DNA from: Gracilaria gracilis
Lineage: Eukaryota > Rhodophyta > Florideophyceae > Gracilariales > Gracilariaceae
Assembly: GCA_030374805.1 (NCBI GenBank)
Contig: JARGSG010000254.1
Coordinates: forward strand, 124,001 to 188,000
DNA length: 64,000 nucleotides
Reading direction: 5' to 3'
Every line of letters begins with the position of its first letter. Position 1 is the first letter of the stretch. This document shows positions 24,787 through 36,297 of this stretch, piece after piece. The notes beneath the pieces are model-generated. The model worked only from the letters and a program-made list of their open reading frames with translations, made no database searches and was not told the DNA's origin. A program made the translations under genes and the position numbers.

Positions 24787-25740
24787 TCATTGCAACCCTG
24801 CATTCGGATCCTGAGTCCCAGTTTCCCTAAATGTCAAGTTGCAGAACTCCAACGGAACACTCTCTCCATTCTCGTACACCCTCGTAGCCCCAAACCGGCT
24901 CCCAACCCCTCCCAGCCCCTTCTCCTCCTGCTCCCCCAGTATGCGTTCCGCCGTTCGCACAGCCGACGCCGCACTACCAAACCCAACTAGTGGCGCCCCA
25001 CCCGGCAGCTGTCGCGGCACACACACCTCCCCATCCTCGTCCACCAGCACCCTACTCTTTCGCCTCTTCTTCAGCCGACTTCCCCCAACCTCCCCTCTAT
25101 TCCATTCTCCGCTCCTCCCCCTCACACACCCACGTCCACCACGAGAGCCTGGCGTCACCGGTGACCCTTTCCCTCTTCCCTTCTCCCTCCCAACGCCTCC
25201 TTCCCTCACCAGCTCCTTCACCTCCAACAACAATTGGCACGCCTTCTCCACCTGTCCTACTTGCGCCTCCAACACCTCCACACGACCCCTCAGCCCCATA
25301 TTCTCCCTTCTCAGCTTCACCATCTCCCTCCCAACGCACTCTACCATCTCACTCAAATGCCTTCCAGTCCCCACTCCAGCCAACTTCATCCTTTTCCGAA
25401 TCGTCGAAATCAAATCCATTCGCACCCTAATCTCCGACACACTCAGCACCACCCCTCCCATCTAACCCACCATCTCAGAAAGCCAGTCGTCCAAATGCTC
25501 CTTCAGATCTCCTCCAAGCCTACTCAACCGCTCCTTCATCTACGCCGCAAACCTCCTCTCCGGTTCTCCATCCCCTCCACCTCCATCACCGCCACCCCCC
25601 TCTCCATCCCCATTTCCCTCCTTCTCCCGCATGCAAACCTTGTCCCCACCCTCCTCCTTCCTTACCGGGGGCATCTCTGGTACCTCCGTCCGGTGAAGCA
25701 GAGCCACTAGCTCCTCGTCTTCGACATACCCATTCGACAT
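24787..25740 (-). pseudogene. Coiled-coil protein of the 18-kb element (interrupted frame)
   Basis: The start is taken at MSNGYVEDEELVALLHRT. The frame then runs through a Gly/Asp/Glu-rich stretch (residues about 30-65) and a helical region rich in Leu and charged residues (SEMVECVGREMVKLRREN, then VEVLEAQVGQVEKACQ), which should form a coiled coil. It ends in a basic Gly/Arg-rich segment with KKRRKSR, a possible nuclear-localisation signal. Two TAG codons lie in the same frame, near 25,538 and 25,464, and each is directly followed by ATG. I recognise no enzyme domain. It may be a structural or DNA-bridging partner of the transposase, but that is a guess. Confidence 0.6.
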
Positions 25741-26301
25741 CGCAGAAATAAACGGCGGTTCACGATAAGAGAGATAACAACAGGCGAGATGAACGCAACA
25801 GTTGCAGCACTCCTCCCTACTCCGCACACCCGTGGCACTGTCGGCCACACACCCACTTGCGCTGCACAACCATTTGTACCCCATTCATCTCTACTCCAAT
25901 TTCCCGCCATTCCGCACAATTTCCATTTTTCCCTAGAAATCTCCACACTTTCCCCACTTCGTTCCATACCATACCCAATTGAAGCCCCCAATGCACCACC
26001 TCTCAAGTACCAACGGTACCATAAACTCTTACTCTCTATGCTTTACTTCACTGCATACCTTCTCATAAACACACTCTTCCACCCTACCTCCTCTACAGCC
26101 CTGCTGCCCATTTCTTTCCGTAACTGAATCATACAAATTCTTTTATCCCCTGGAACAATTTTTTCCATAACCAAAACAACAGCCCAGTTGTGTACTTAAA
26201 TCTTTCCTCACTCCTTGGAATGTAGGCCGCTTTCCTTTCACAGCTACCAGCACCTCACAGCTTCCAACAGCCCATACCTTCAATCGAACAAACTCATCGC
26301 A

Positions 26302-27132
26302 ATGAGCTCCCATTCATCTTCCCTCCCTTCTACAATCATCCCAGCTGTTGTCGTAGGTAGAGGCCGTATTGGCACCATGCTTTACAGCAATGGTTCCCCT
26401 CAAGACACCTTTCTCTCCATCGAAGACTTCACTTCCGCAGATTGCCTTCCCCAAGGTCCACTCTTCTTCTGTGGCAGGAACGACCTTCTCGAAAATGTAA
26501 TTCTATCTTGCCCAGCATCACGAGCAGAAGACTTGGTCTGCATCCAGAATGGTCACATTCTTCCCATCCTTTCCCAACACGGAATTGAGCACTGCGCACG
26601 AGCCGCTCTTCACATCGCCGTTCCCACTGTCGGTGCCTCCCCACAGGATGGTGTCACGCCTCTCTCCCCCAATGGTTTAACCACAGCCGCCGAAAAGTGG
26701 GCTCTGGCAATAGCTCAACGCCTCTGGACCGCAGGTCTTACTTGCAGTATCGTCGACGAAAACGCCTTTTCCAAGTCTTACTACCAAAAGCCCGTTTGGA
26801 TCTCTTCCTTCAATCTCGTCGGTTCTTCATTTGGATTCGTTACCATGCATGAAGTGGCTACCAAGTACAAAACAATTGTCTCAACTATAATGAAGGAGCT
26901 TCTAGAGATAGTCACCTTCAACACAGGTCTCTCCTTCAATATCCCTTCTACAGTGGAATCCCTTCTTGAATACGGCAGCACCCTTACTACCTTCCCAATC
27001 TCTTTCTCGGAGTATGAATCCAGAAATTCTTATTTCTATCTCACCTCCGCAGATGAAAAACTAGCCGGAAGGCAGGACCCTGCCCCTTTCCACACCAACT
27101 ATGTTAATGTTCTTAGACATGACATTCCCTAG
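26302..27132 (+). CDS. Rossmann-fold NAD(P)-binding protein, ketopantoate-reductase-like
   Basis: An intact 276-residue frame. The start is taken at MSSHSSSLPS; an upstream ATG would add 29 residues. A dinucleotide-binding motif VVVGRGRIGTML lies at about residues 15-26, where the family consensus is GxGxxG. A later strand-loop LVCIQNGHILPIL resembles the QNG block of 2-dehydropantoate 2-reductases and related 6-phosphogluconate-type dehydrogenases. The C-terminal half is helical and has a conserved-looking WALAIAQRLWTAG segment. The substrate cannot be told. It lies inside the transposon, convergent with the ParB/oxygenase gene (164 bp between their ends), and has no stop, unlike most other cargo genes. 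It could be a captured host gene or a true part of the element. Confidence 0.7.
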   Translation: MSSHSSSLPSTIIPAVVVGRGRIGTMLYSNGSPQDTFLSIEDFTSADCLPQGPLFFCGRNDLLENVILSCPASRAEDLVCIQNGHILPILSQHGIEHCARAALHIAVPTVGASPQDGVTPLSPNGLTTAAEKWALAIAQRLWTAGLTCSIVDENAFSKSYYQKPVWISSFNLVGSSFGFVTMHEVATKYKTIVSTIMKELLEIVTFNTGLSFNIPSTVESLLEYGSTLTTFPISFSEYESRNSYFYLTSADEKLAGRQDPAPFHTNYVNVLRHDIP

Positions 27133-27295
27133 TAATTAGAACAAATTGTAAACCTTGTATTCGTTGCAACTACACACACAACCCGTTTTTGTTCTTCAAT
27201 TCGTTTTAAGTTACCGTTTAAACAGATCACCTGTTCACTTTTTATGTCACATCTCTATCACAAACACACACAACAGTATAAGTGCTACATTAAAA

Positions 27296-30200
27296 CTACC
27301 CATCGTCGTCATCCATTATCATCTGTTCTTCCTCGTAATCTCCATCTGTATTCTCAGCATGGCCACCTGACATCTCTTTATCTTCCTCTTCGTATTCATC
27401 CTCTCCATCTTCTATATCTTCCATTTCACTCTCTTCCTCCAAACCTTCATCATCGTCCAGCTGGTTGTTTGGGTCTTCTTCTAGCCCAAAGTCCTCATCC
27501 ACGAACTTTGGCCGAAACGCTGGCTCCCTGTGCACCGCGCCAGGGAGCTTGTATCCTTCTGGTACAAAGTACATGTAATACCTCAGGCAATTCTCTTTCA
27601 CCAACGCATCCAGGTACCCAGCTCCCGCATGAAACACATCCCCTCTCCCAATAAACACAGAATAAGGCGGAACCCTGAACTTCTTCAGAACCATTCTACG
27701 TGATAACCTCCTCAAACTCTTGTCATCCGTCACATACATATTATGTGACCTCTCACAAACCCATATCATAAACGAACCCCCCCCAGAGGCCATCACGAAG
27801 AACCCTGGAATATGTCCCTTATCCTTCTCCACATTTGTGAACCCTCGAAAATCAGTGTGCAACACCTGCCTTGGGCATCCCTCCCCCGTACACAACACAC
27901 GCCCTCCGGTCTCTGGCGCATACATTCTTTTCTTCGCCCTGCTGTTGTTACAAAGGCGAAGAGCCGATGCAATTTGCCCAAACGTCGCATCTAAAAACGC
28001 CCGCTTTCTCACCATCACCGTATTGTTCTCATCAGATTCCATGCAATCAACAATCCCCTTCTTGGTCGTAATGTATCGTCCAATTCCCTGCATCCTGTCC
28101 CCAGCATCTTTTTCTTCCCCCGAGTTGATGATGGGATTCCATTTCGTTCGGTTCTCTTCAAACTTCAAGTCTGGCTGATCCTTAAAGCCCTTCTCAAAAA
28201 TCTCTAGCAACCCTTCCGTCACATTTTCATCCACCGCCACGCCCCTCTTCTTCGCCTCCTCTCACATACCTTCGTCAGTTCCGAAGTGTTCCAAAACACA
28301 GAAACCCCTTTCCATCAACTCCATTCTCTTGGTTGCAAAGTACTCTCGAGCGAGGTCATCTCTCTCCATCGCCGCCATCCAAAGAGCTTCTTCCTCCCCT
28401 CTCGGCTTTCCGTTCAACGGGAGCTGCACCCGAAGAACTGGTTCTTTTGTACTCCCCAGCTCCTTGTGCACATTCCGGGCGGCATGCCAGTACACCGCGT
28501 GATGAACCGCTCTCAAATCTGCCACCCCCAAACACCCCGCCCTGTGCTCCTTTCGCAAATGATTCATCTCCATCCACGGGTGCTGATGTTTCACTGCATT
28601 CTTCCCTCCCGGCCACTCACTCGGTAGCGCATTCACCAGACTCGTCCATGACATATTTGATCCACCAGCCCATTCACCTGCCTTATTCATCCCTTTCGGC
28701 GGTTTCTCCGGATTATTATCTTCAAATCCAGGCATCGTTCCTTCCTCCACCTTTTCTTCCTCGTCCTGAACGAACCTACTATTGTCCTCACTGCCACCAC
28801 TTTCATCCTCGCTCGACGACACCAAATTGATTTTCTGTTCTTTGAAGAACTTCTTCAATGCCGGCTTCGTCATATTCCTGAATAAAGTAACAACCTCCAT
28901 TGGTATATCTCCAGAAGGGGTCTTCACGCTGCCCTTCTTCATCCTCTTCGGAGCAGGTTGGATTTCTACCTCATCCTCATGTCAGTAAGATCAATTAACA
29001 TCCTCTCCTTCTTCTTCTTGCTCCCAGCCTTGCTACCCCAATACTATTTCAGCCGGCCCGGAGCATTCTTTTCCGTTTGCTCCGCCTCAATCCTGATGGC
29101 TCTGCTTCAGAGTCTTCCCCCTGCATGGAAGCTTCCAACAACATGGGAGCTTCTTCTGCATCATTAGGTGCTGCAGTTGACGTGCCATCACCGACACCCT
29201 CGACTTCAACCACCTCCTCCCCCACCTCCTTCACCTCCTCTGAAGTTTGAAGCGATACTTTGGGAATTTCTTGAAGCTTGTTAGGGTGCGGTCTTCACCC
29301 TTCTAGACACCATCCCGTCCCATAAACGCCTCGCACCGCTAATTTCCATTTTGCCGTCCGCATACCCAGATATTCCATCACAGACACATTTTTTCCTCCT
29401 AAGTTGAATACAGTCTCCAGTACTTCTTCAACACTAATCTTCTTCTTCTTCCGAGTGAAATTACATTGATTGTACATACCTATGGCACATTGAAAGAAGT
29501 GCTTCCTCATGTCTTCAAAACGACCGGTTCTCGTAGAAGAAGACAATCTCAGTTCCACATGCCATTGCAAGCAACGTACGACAAATCGAAACTGCCCACC
29601 GGTGAGACCGATCAGGAGGTCACTCGAGACATGCGTCAACGTCAGGGCTGGACCCTCCTCATACACCTTCTCAAAGAACTCCAAAAGCCCCTCACATTCC
29701 ACAAACTTCAGAGCCAATGTCGCGTAACGAGTGAAATGACGCACGCTGTAGTCTCCAATAGCCTCACTTCTCTTCAAAGCACCAGCTAACTCCTTCGAAG
29801 TAATGCTCTTCACATCCACATGTGACTCGTCCACGACGTTCTGCACAAAAGATACCGTGCTATGAATTTTGTCTGCAAACGACATCTTCAGCACCTTCAA
29901 ACTCATCTCGTTCAGGAGATTGCCGAGTCCTAGTACCTCGTTCATTGTGATGAATTTCTTATCCTTTCTTCCCCACAGCACAACATCCAGAGAACGGACT
30001 ATATCCACCCACTTCCCGCCATCCCCATGCAAGTCTCGTAGCACAAGAATTCGGTGATATCCGTCTATGAGGGTTAGGGGCACAACAATTATCCCATCAT
30101 TAACTATTTCATTCATACCATAATCCCCTAAAAATGCCACAGCAATCGAACCTGCAGACGGAAGCCACCCAAAGTTGCGACATTTCATCATCGTCGCCTC

Positions 30201-31103
30201 CTTGTGTCCCAGATTCACACTTCGTACTGTCTTCTTCGGGATTACAATCATTTCGATATCCATCGTCAACCTGCGCCGAACATAGTCGGCGACGGAAATC
30301 TTCTTGAGAGACAGGGTGTTGTCTACCTCCTCCGACGGAGCACTGTCTCCTTCATCGAACAAGTCCTCCTCCGGGTCAGTAAGCGGAGCATTACTCTTGT
30401 GAAAGACCTCCACAATATCGTCGTCGGAGTCCTCTATGATGCTAACGCTCGCTCCCACGGGCTTTTTCATCCCTTGAGAATACTTTACTGGAGTTTCGGA
30501 AGCTTCCTCAGCAGGTTTCTCGACCTCCAGAGCAACCAATTTCTCAGGCTGAGATGTAGAATACTTCCCAGCCCCGGACTCTGGAGTAGGACTTTGCGGA
30601 ATCTCAATTAGGGCCATCATCGACGTATCCCACGCATACAACCCAGCCGAGAACAACTCGCTCAGCGAACTTGGTGGGTCTTCAGGACCTTGAAAACGGT
30701 AAGGGTACTTCGCGCTTCCATGACTTATAATCTTCGTCCTCCAGATCACAACCAAGTCTTTACCCTCTAAGGCAGTCGCGCTTAGAAGATGCCCATGAAG
30801 CGAACGGCAAAGAGCCTTCCCGGGACCACCAGCGGACCCCACACCTCTCACCTCCGCGATTCCCACTTTCACCCTGCTCTTTTCTTTTCCAACCGTCACA
30901 AACAAATGCAGCGCATCGCCGCCTTTCACAACTGGCGCAGCAGCGGGCGAAAGCTTCTTCGTCATTGCTCGGGCTGGTGGCATACGCGGCGTACTGCCTT
31001 TCGCCCTCCCTCTCCCTCGTGGTAGGGGCGGCATTTCTGATACCGCTGTACTTGGGTTCGATCTCCTTGAATCCGGCCCCGTTTTATGCTTGCGAGGCGG
31101 CAT
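27296..31103 (-). pseudogene. ParB-like domain joined to 2-oxoglutarate/Fe(II) oxygenase-like domain
   Basis: An open frame of 602 codons starts at MPPRKHKTGPD (31,103). Residues about 280-360 look like a ParB/sulfiredoxin-type domain, with VRSVNLG, WLPSAGSIAVAFL and the signature LIDGYHR (346-351). A TGA at 29,295 is followed in the same frame by 60 more codons and another TGA. The frame shifts near 28,985-29,050 and continues with an acidic linker, then one more in-frame TGA near 28,262. The last part has QVLHTDF (His and Asp metal ligands, near 27,855), FIGRGDVFHAG (distal His, near 27,630) and LRYYMYF (candidate 2OG-binding Arg, near 27,582). The tail is very acidic. 2OG oxygenases of this kind hydroxylate proteins or oxidise methylated nucleobases; the target here is unknown. 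One ancestral gene is inferred from the shared strand and mostly shared frame. Two separate genes remain possible. Confidence 0.65.
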
Positions 31104-31407
31104 TGCGATTACACGCGGCTGATAGAATCGGAAAGGTTGTTCACGACCTTCGAGAACGCTCGCGAGATCGGTTAGGTAGCAGTAACTCTCACTTTCGTTC
31201 CTTTTCGTCTACTTCATCACGGATGCGCGTCCGCTCAATATTAGTTTAAACTATACACTGTGCCTATATAAAATTTTATAGCATACTGGCGGGACGTTTA
31301 CATATCTACATCAAGCTTCTAACATCTATAGTACACTTGTACAACAACGTTTGAGCAATAAAGAAATAAATAAATTTTGTTGCGGACTAATTTCACCCTG
31401 GGACAGA

Positions 31408-32504
31408 GGACCAGGGTGTCGTGGCGCTTCATCGGTGCACCGATGAAGCGCCACGACACTCCGGTCCGCTGTCAACGGCGCGTTGGCGGTGCCATGTATG
31501 CCACCACCCCAGTTTCATCACACGCGGCGCGTTGACAGCGGGCCAATTTCACCGCTCACGGGGCGTTGGCCGTGCCACGTGTGCCACTGCTCCAGCTTCA
31601 TCACCCACGGCGGGTTGGGAAAGCGGACCGGGGTGTCGTGGCGCTTCATCGGTGCACCGATGAATCGCCACGACACCCCGGTCCGCTCTCCCAATGCGCC
31701 GTGAGTGCCGCTCCGCTGAGATACGCTGAATCGAACATGGAGCGCAACTCGAACTGTTTCGTTCTTTCACTATACTATATGCAATACTATTTACTATTGA
31801 TAATGGTAATACTAAAGAGAGCATAGGAATGGGATAAAAATAGAAGATGTACTAATTTTATCGGATATAATGGATGTCCTATTCTTTGCTACGAAGCGTA
31901 ATCCTAGCTACAAAGCGCAAGCAGCATAGGAGTAGGACATCCACTGAACCACATAAAAATAGAAGATGTACTAATTTTATATCCTCCAATGGATGTCCTA
32001 TTCGTAGCTACGAAGCGGTAGGGTGTGCCGCCTTCTACGGAGATATATCGTTCTCTTTCCGCAACCGAGAAATACTTTCGGTTGTGGAAGAAAATGAATA
32101 TATCGGTGTAGAAGGTGTGACCAGGAAGAAGGTAGTGCGTGAAAGGTGTTGGGAAGGGGATGATTACGGCTTTTATACAGCGCCACATGTGTGGTTGGAG
32201 TGGCTCGGATGTGAAATGTTTGAAAATATGAAATATCATCTTTGTCCAGCCGCCCGTTTCAAAAAAATTCAAAAATTTTTTTTGGGAGAGTGGACCGGGG
32301 TGTCGTGGCGCTTCATCGGTGCACCGCTTCATCGGTGCACCAATGAAGCGCCACGACACCCCGGTCCGCTGTCCCAACCCGCCGTGGGTGATGAAGCTGG
32401 AGCGGTGGCACACGTGGCACCGCCAACGCGCCGTTGACAGCGGACCGGAGTGTCGTGGGGCTTCATCGGTGCACTGATGAAGCGCCAGGCCACCTCGGTC
32501 CGCT
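31408..32504. repeat. Foldback region: four related hairpins within a larger inverted repeat
   Basis: Hairpins lie at 31,408-31,468, 31,622-31,687, 32,292-32,368 and 32,440-32,504. All are built on the same self-complementary core TGTCGTGGCGCTTCATCG / CGATGAAGCGCCACGACA, flanked by GACCGGGG and its complement. The sequence between the first two hairpins (with CACCCACGGCGGGTTGGG near 31,600) recurs inverted between the last two (CCGCCGTGGGTGATGAAGC near 32,380). The whole is therefore a foldback of about 1.1 kb with a roughly 600-bp centre. It may be a small foldback transposon inserted between the two cargo genes, or a structured control region. Confidence 0.85.
31834..32017 (+). repeat. Two direct repeats of about 65 bp
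   Basis: The unit ATAAAAATAGAAGATGTACT...ATGGATGTCCTATTC...GCTACGAAGCG occurs at 31,834-31,898 and again at about 31,953-32,017, inside the foldback region. Inverted fragments of the same words (GTAGGACATCCACT) lie between the two copies. Confidence 0.8.
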
Positions 32505-32833
32505 GTCTTACCAGCCGTTCCTTATAACTTCGCGTATATGTTTGCATTCACGAAGTTCCGTATCTCTCGAGTGTCCATGCTTTTTCTGACACCTCTTTAC
32601 GGCTTCACGTGCATCTAAGGCATCGGGGACATCTACCTGTCGTGTTGAAAGAACGCGTTCCGTGCTGTATAGTTGCTATCCTCTCGCGCCCGCTCCCGTC
32701 TCCCGTGCACTCCCATATCTCGTCGGCAGTTATCTCCCGCCCGCTGCAGTCTCCCGTCCGCTGCCATCTCCCGTCCGCTCCGGAAATTCGAATCATAACC
32801 CATCAACACACCCCTATCCGGTGCATTCATAAA

Positions 32834-35800
32834 ATGGCTCCACATAGTGCATCGAGGCCTACGTCACCGGCACCCTCAAGCTGCGATATGAAGGTTGGAA
32901 AACTGTATGGCTCCGGAGATGAGCTTGTCACAGTATGCTTCGAAATCCGCGGTCATTACGCGTCGACAATGCGAGATGAAGACCGGCCAAGGAAGGTGGG
33001 ACACAGCGAGTTCGTTGATTACATTATCAAGAATCGCAACGTCCTGCCGCTGGCAAAGAATTACTTCTATATTCTTGTGGGTGCAGGACATCCGACGTTT
33101 ACTGATAGTCAACTACGGGTTGTCTCGCTGAAGGGGTCTTATCGTGAGGTATACCTCTCAACGAGGTTATTGGATATCTTGAACGGTGATAGAGACTGGC
33201 GTGTAAGGGACTTCTGGAATGCTTATATCGAGGTGAAGTTTAAAGGAATACCGAAGAATGTGACTTTGACCGAGTTTTCCAAGTCCATGACTATACCTTC
33301 TAAGCGAGTGGGACGGGTGGACCCCCCGTTCGTCACAACCGTTGCTACACATTTCCAAAGGATTCTCTTTCTCTCGCTCATTCAGAAAGTTTCCATGGAA
33401 AAAAGAGTTGTAGGCCAGAAGAGGAAAAGAGGAGACAAGGGATATCCCACACCTTTTGTGAATGTGCAAATATCGAACAAACTCCAAGCTCAGCGTGTTG
33501 GCTTTGGTGTGCAGCTCATCACAAAGGCATGGGATTGTTTCTGTCAATTCCTGGGATTCCCTACCGTGGAGTTCATGGTTCTTCCATTCATCCGAGTCAT
33601 GTACTTATACATGCAGTTTCAAGCGATTGAGACACGGGCAGAGGGGTTCTTCCACCGGGATAACGACCATCGCTTGCTACCGAGCAAAAGTGAAACTGTT
33701 ATTGAAACAGAGGTCATCCCGTGGGCATAGAATTTACCGCAAGACATCGATGCTGCCCTCCGAATGCTTTCGAAAGAGTTCATTTCGGACCTCAACAAGG
33801 TTATTGTGAATGAGCAGTTCTACTCAATTCCCGAACCGGGATGATGGACAGTTCTGAAGACGTTTACCACAGACCCATCACGGGCGTTTGGTGAGAGATT
33901 CGATAGTTTCTCGCACTCGCTTGTGTCCTCCGTCATGGCGGCCATAAGCCCTTTGAAACTGAAAGAATCAGTGAACGTCCCTGGTATGGCGGTAACGCCG
34001 ATATCCAAACCAGAACCTGCCATACAAATTGAAAATAATGTAGAGGAGGTGGAGGAAATTGGGAAACCAACGGAGTCGAAGCAGGGAGAAGACAAAGAAG
34101 GAGATGGTAATAGGAACATAGTTGCCGAAATTGGGAAAGGAAGTACTGGTGACGAAGCGTCCGGGGTAGGCGTAATACCCCCACCATCCATTGCGTCGTT
34201 GGATGACAAAATGGCTTTCCGAATTTGTGAGGAGGAGATGGAGAAGTACTTTCGCTTGTACAATTGCGGGTTTGACGATATGGTAGAGATGGACGAGACG
34301 TTGCGGAGAGATGGTGTGTCTCCGTTAGGAAAAGTTCAACTGGTTCTCATGGACCCTCCGTACAACATCCGAGGGAACAAAAACTTAAGCAACAGCTGGT
34401 ACGATATACTGAGCCCTCAGGACATGAAGAAGGCTGCAAAGCTTCTATCAATACTGCTACGTCCTGGGGTCCATTTCGTTATCTTTAGTGCTTTCGAGCA
34501 GATCCAGGAATGGAGAGATGTACTTTCTGCCATTGGGGCAAAAGACAAAAACGGAGTACCAAGGCGTTCCTTTGTTGTGGACCAGGTCCCGATGCACTTT
34601 GTACGGTCGTAAGGCAACCCGATGCGTAACGCTGGACGTAGGTCGTGCTCCCTTTTCCCTGCAATGGAGTATGCTGTACATGGAGTTCGAAATGGTCTCA
34701 GCTACGCGCAACAGCATGTGATCGTGAACTATAAGAACTTCAACTTTGTGCAGTCGAGGTACCCGGGGTACCACAGTGTCATTGACCAGGTACCCCCCAT
34801 TTCTAATGGGGAGACTCTTCAGTGGAAGAGAAAGAAGGAAGGTGGGGGCTACGTTTTACAGAAGATGAGGTCCGAACAGAAACCTCGGGCATTGTTGAAG
34901 CAGCTAATCAGTCGGTTTTTCCAGGCTGGGGATATTGTGGTCGACTTGTTTGCGGGGACGGTTTCGACCGCCATGGCATATATGGAGTTACAACGTCATC
35001 GGAAGTTTATTGGTTGTGAGCCGGATCCTGACTATTTTGCTCATGCTAAACACGCTGTCATTGTTCAGTTCGCAATGTGCTTGCGGGAAAAAGAGACGGA
35101 TATCCACGAAACGCAGGAAGTTCGGAATGCTGTGATTAGGGTGTTGAACTTATTTCCGAAGTGGAATGTCCACCCATCGAGATCATGGAAGGCTCCATCC
35201 GGCTTCCCACAGTAGCAGAAGTTCCCACCGTATATTGTGGACTTCCTGGCATCGATGTGGCGGGAGGAGAGCATGGCCATAATCGGCAGGCGCAAAGCGC
35301 TGCATGAGTGGCCGAAAACGTTGCAAGGGAAGATGGGACTTCTGGATTGGAATGCCATGTTGGCACTGGAAGCGACGATGTGCGGATGTCGTATCGGGAA
35401 GTCGACGATTCGTCACCCTGGCGCCGGAGTGGGGGTGTTCACTACACGCCGATTCATGGAAAATGAAGGGATATGTTACTTCTATGATACACTGGTGTAC
35501 GATGACCTGACGAAGAGAAGAGAAGTACACAAGAGGTATAGTGAAGGGTTATTGGGAGCCACATCCGAACGCTTTTGGAAGTATGCGATGGAGTTTAACG
35601 TCCGCGGCGATATATTCCATAACTTCCCAGAAAGAAGACAAGTGTAAGTTTAATACCTGTCTGGATTGTCCCCGCTCCTTTTTCATTCGGTGGAACGATT
35701 AAAGATCCCAAATATATAGAAGATGATAAGGACATTGATGCAGTTAGGAATGGTGTGACGAAACGAAGGATTGCAAATGTGCGTGTCATTCGAAGTCCAA

Positions 35801-35961
35801 ATACAAAACGCACCCCGCATCAACTACAAGAATACCAAATGCTTGCGGTGCGAGCACTTCGGAAACGGGAAGTGGGAGAGGAGTTGTTCGCGGATTACGG
35901 AGTAGAGTATAGCTGGGGTACATCGACAAATCCTATTATAGTAATCGATGAGAACGTGTAG
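32834..35961 (+). pseudogene. Beta-class DNA amino-methyltransferase joined to a SET domain
   Basis: The start is taken at MAPHSASRPTSP (32,834). The first about 300 residues are of unknown fold. Residue numbers count straight through one frame. At about residue 507 comes LVLMDPPYNIRG (catalytic motif IV, DPPY). At about 704 comes GDIVVDLFAGTVST followed by RHRKFIGCEPDPDYF (AdoMet-binding motif I). Motif IV before motif I, with KPRALLKQLI just upstream of motif I, is the beta-class order of bacterial N6-adenine and N4-cytosine methylases. From about 850 a SET domain follows: GAGVGVFTTRRFMENEG, then VRALRKREVGEELFADYG with the terminal Tyr. Between 32,834 and 35,640 the frame is kept across four stops (near 33,728 TAG, 33,842 TGA, 34,610 TAA, 35,213 TAG). 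A one-base frame change lies near 35,640, inside the SET domain. It would methylate DNA and a protein lysine, probably histone. This copy is damaged. Confidence 0.82.
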
Positions 35962-36297
35962 TAAATTACCTACATGTAGAACATATAAGTAAACCTCGAT
36001 AATGAGGTGGTTCTTATTGCACTCCAATTTCGCCGTTGAGCACGAAATAGAAACTAAACAATTTGACTAAAGTGCAAGATGGAAGTATGTAGATACATAG
36101 AAGGTAGCGAAGGGCATCGAATAAGATGCGAAACCTTGTACGTTTTTCACATTATGAGAACTATGTAGTTCAGAAATGGATATTTCGATGTCAAATTTCG
36201 GTTTCGGAATCGGGAAATAAAAAACCGCACTCGGTGTTTTCTACCACACTCCACTCGAGAGCGCAGCGTGAACCGCGACGAACAGTTCGGATTCAAT

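Larger units (their letters stand above)
31104..32833. promoter_or_regulatory. Divergent intergenic region between the two chromatin-enzyme genes
   Basis: The ParB/oxygenase gene leaves to the left and the methyltransferase/SET gene to the right, so both promoters must lie in these 1.7 kb. The region carries four related hairpins, a larger inverted repeat and a direct repeat, listed separately. A plus-strand open frame at 31,874-32,437 reads protein-like between 32,030 and 32,280 (DISFSFRNREILSVVEENEY, APHVWLEWLG) but has no recognisable domain. I saw no clear TATA box or other core promoter element. Confidence 0.5.

Noticed and set aside
24839-25465. Plus-strand Pro/Ser/Thr-rich frame of 208 codons
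   Set aside because: Shadow of the minus-strand coiled-coil gene, with compositional bias only.
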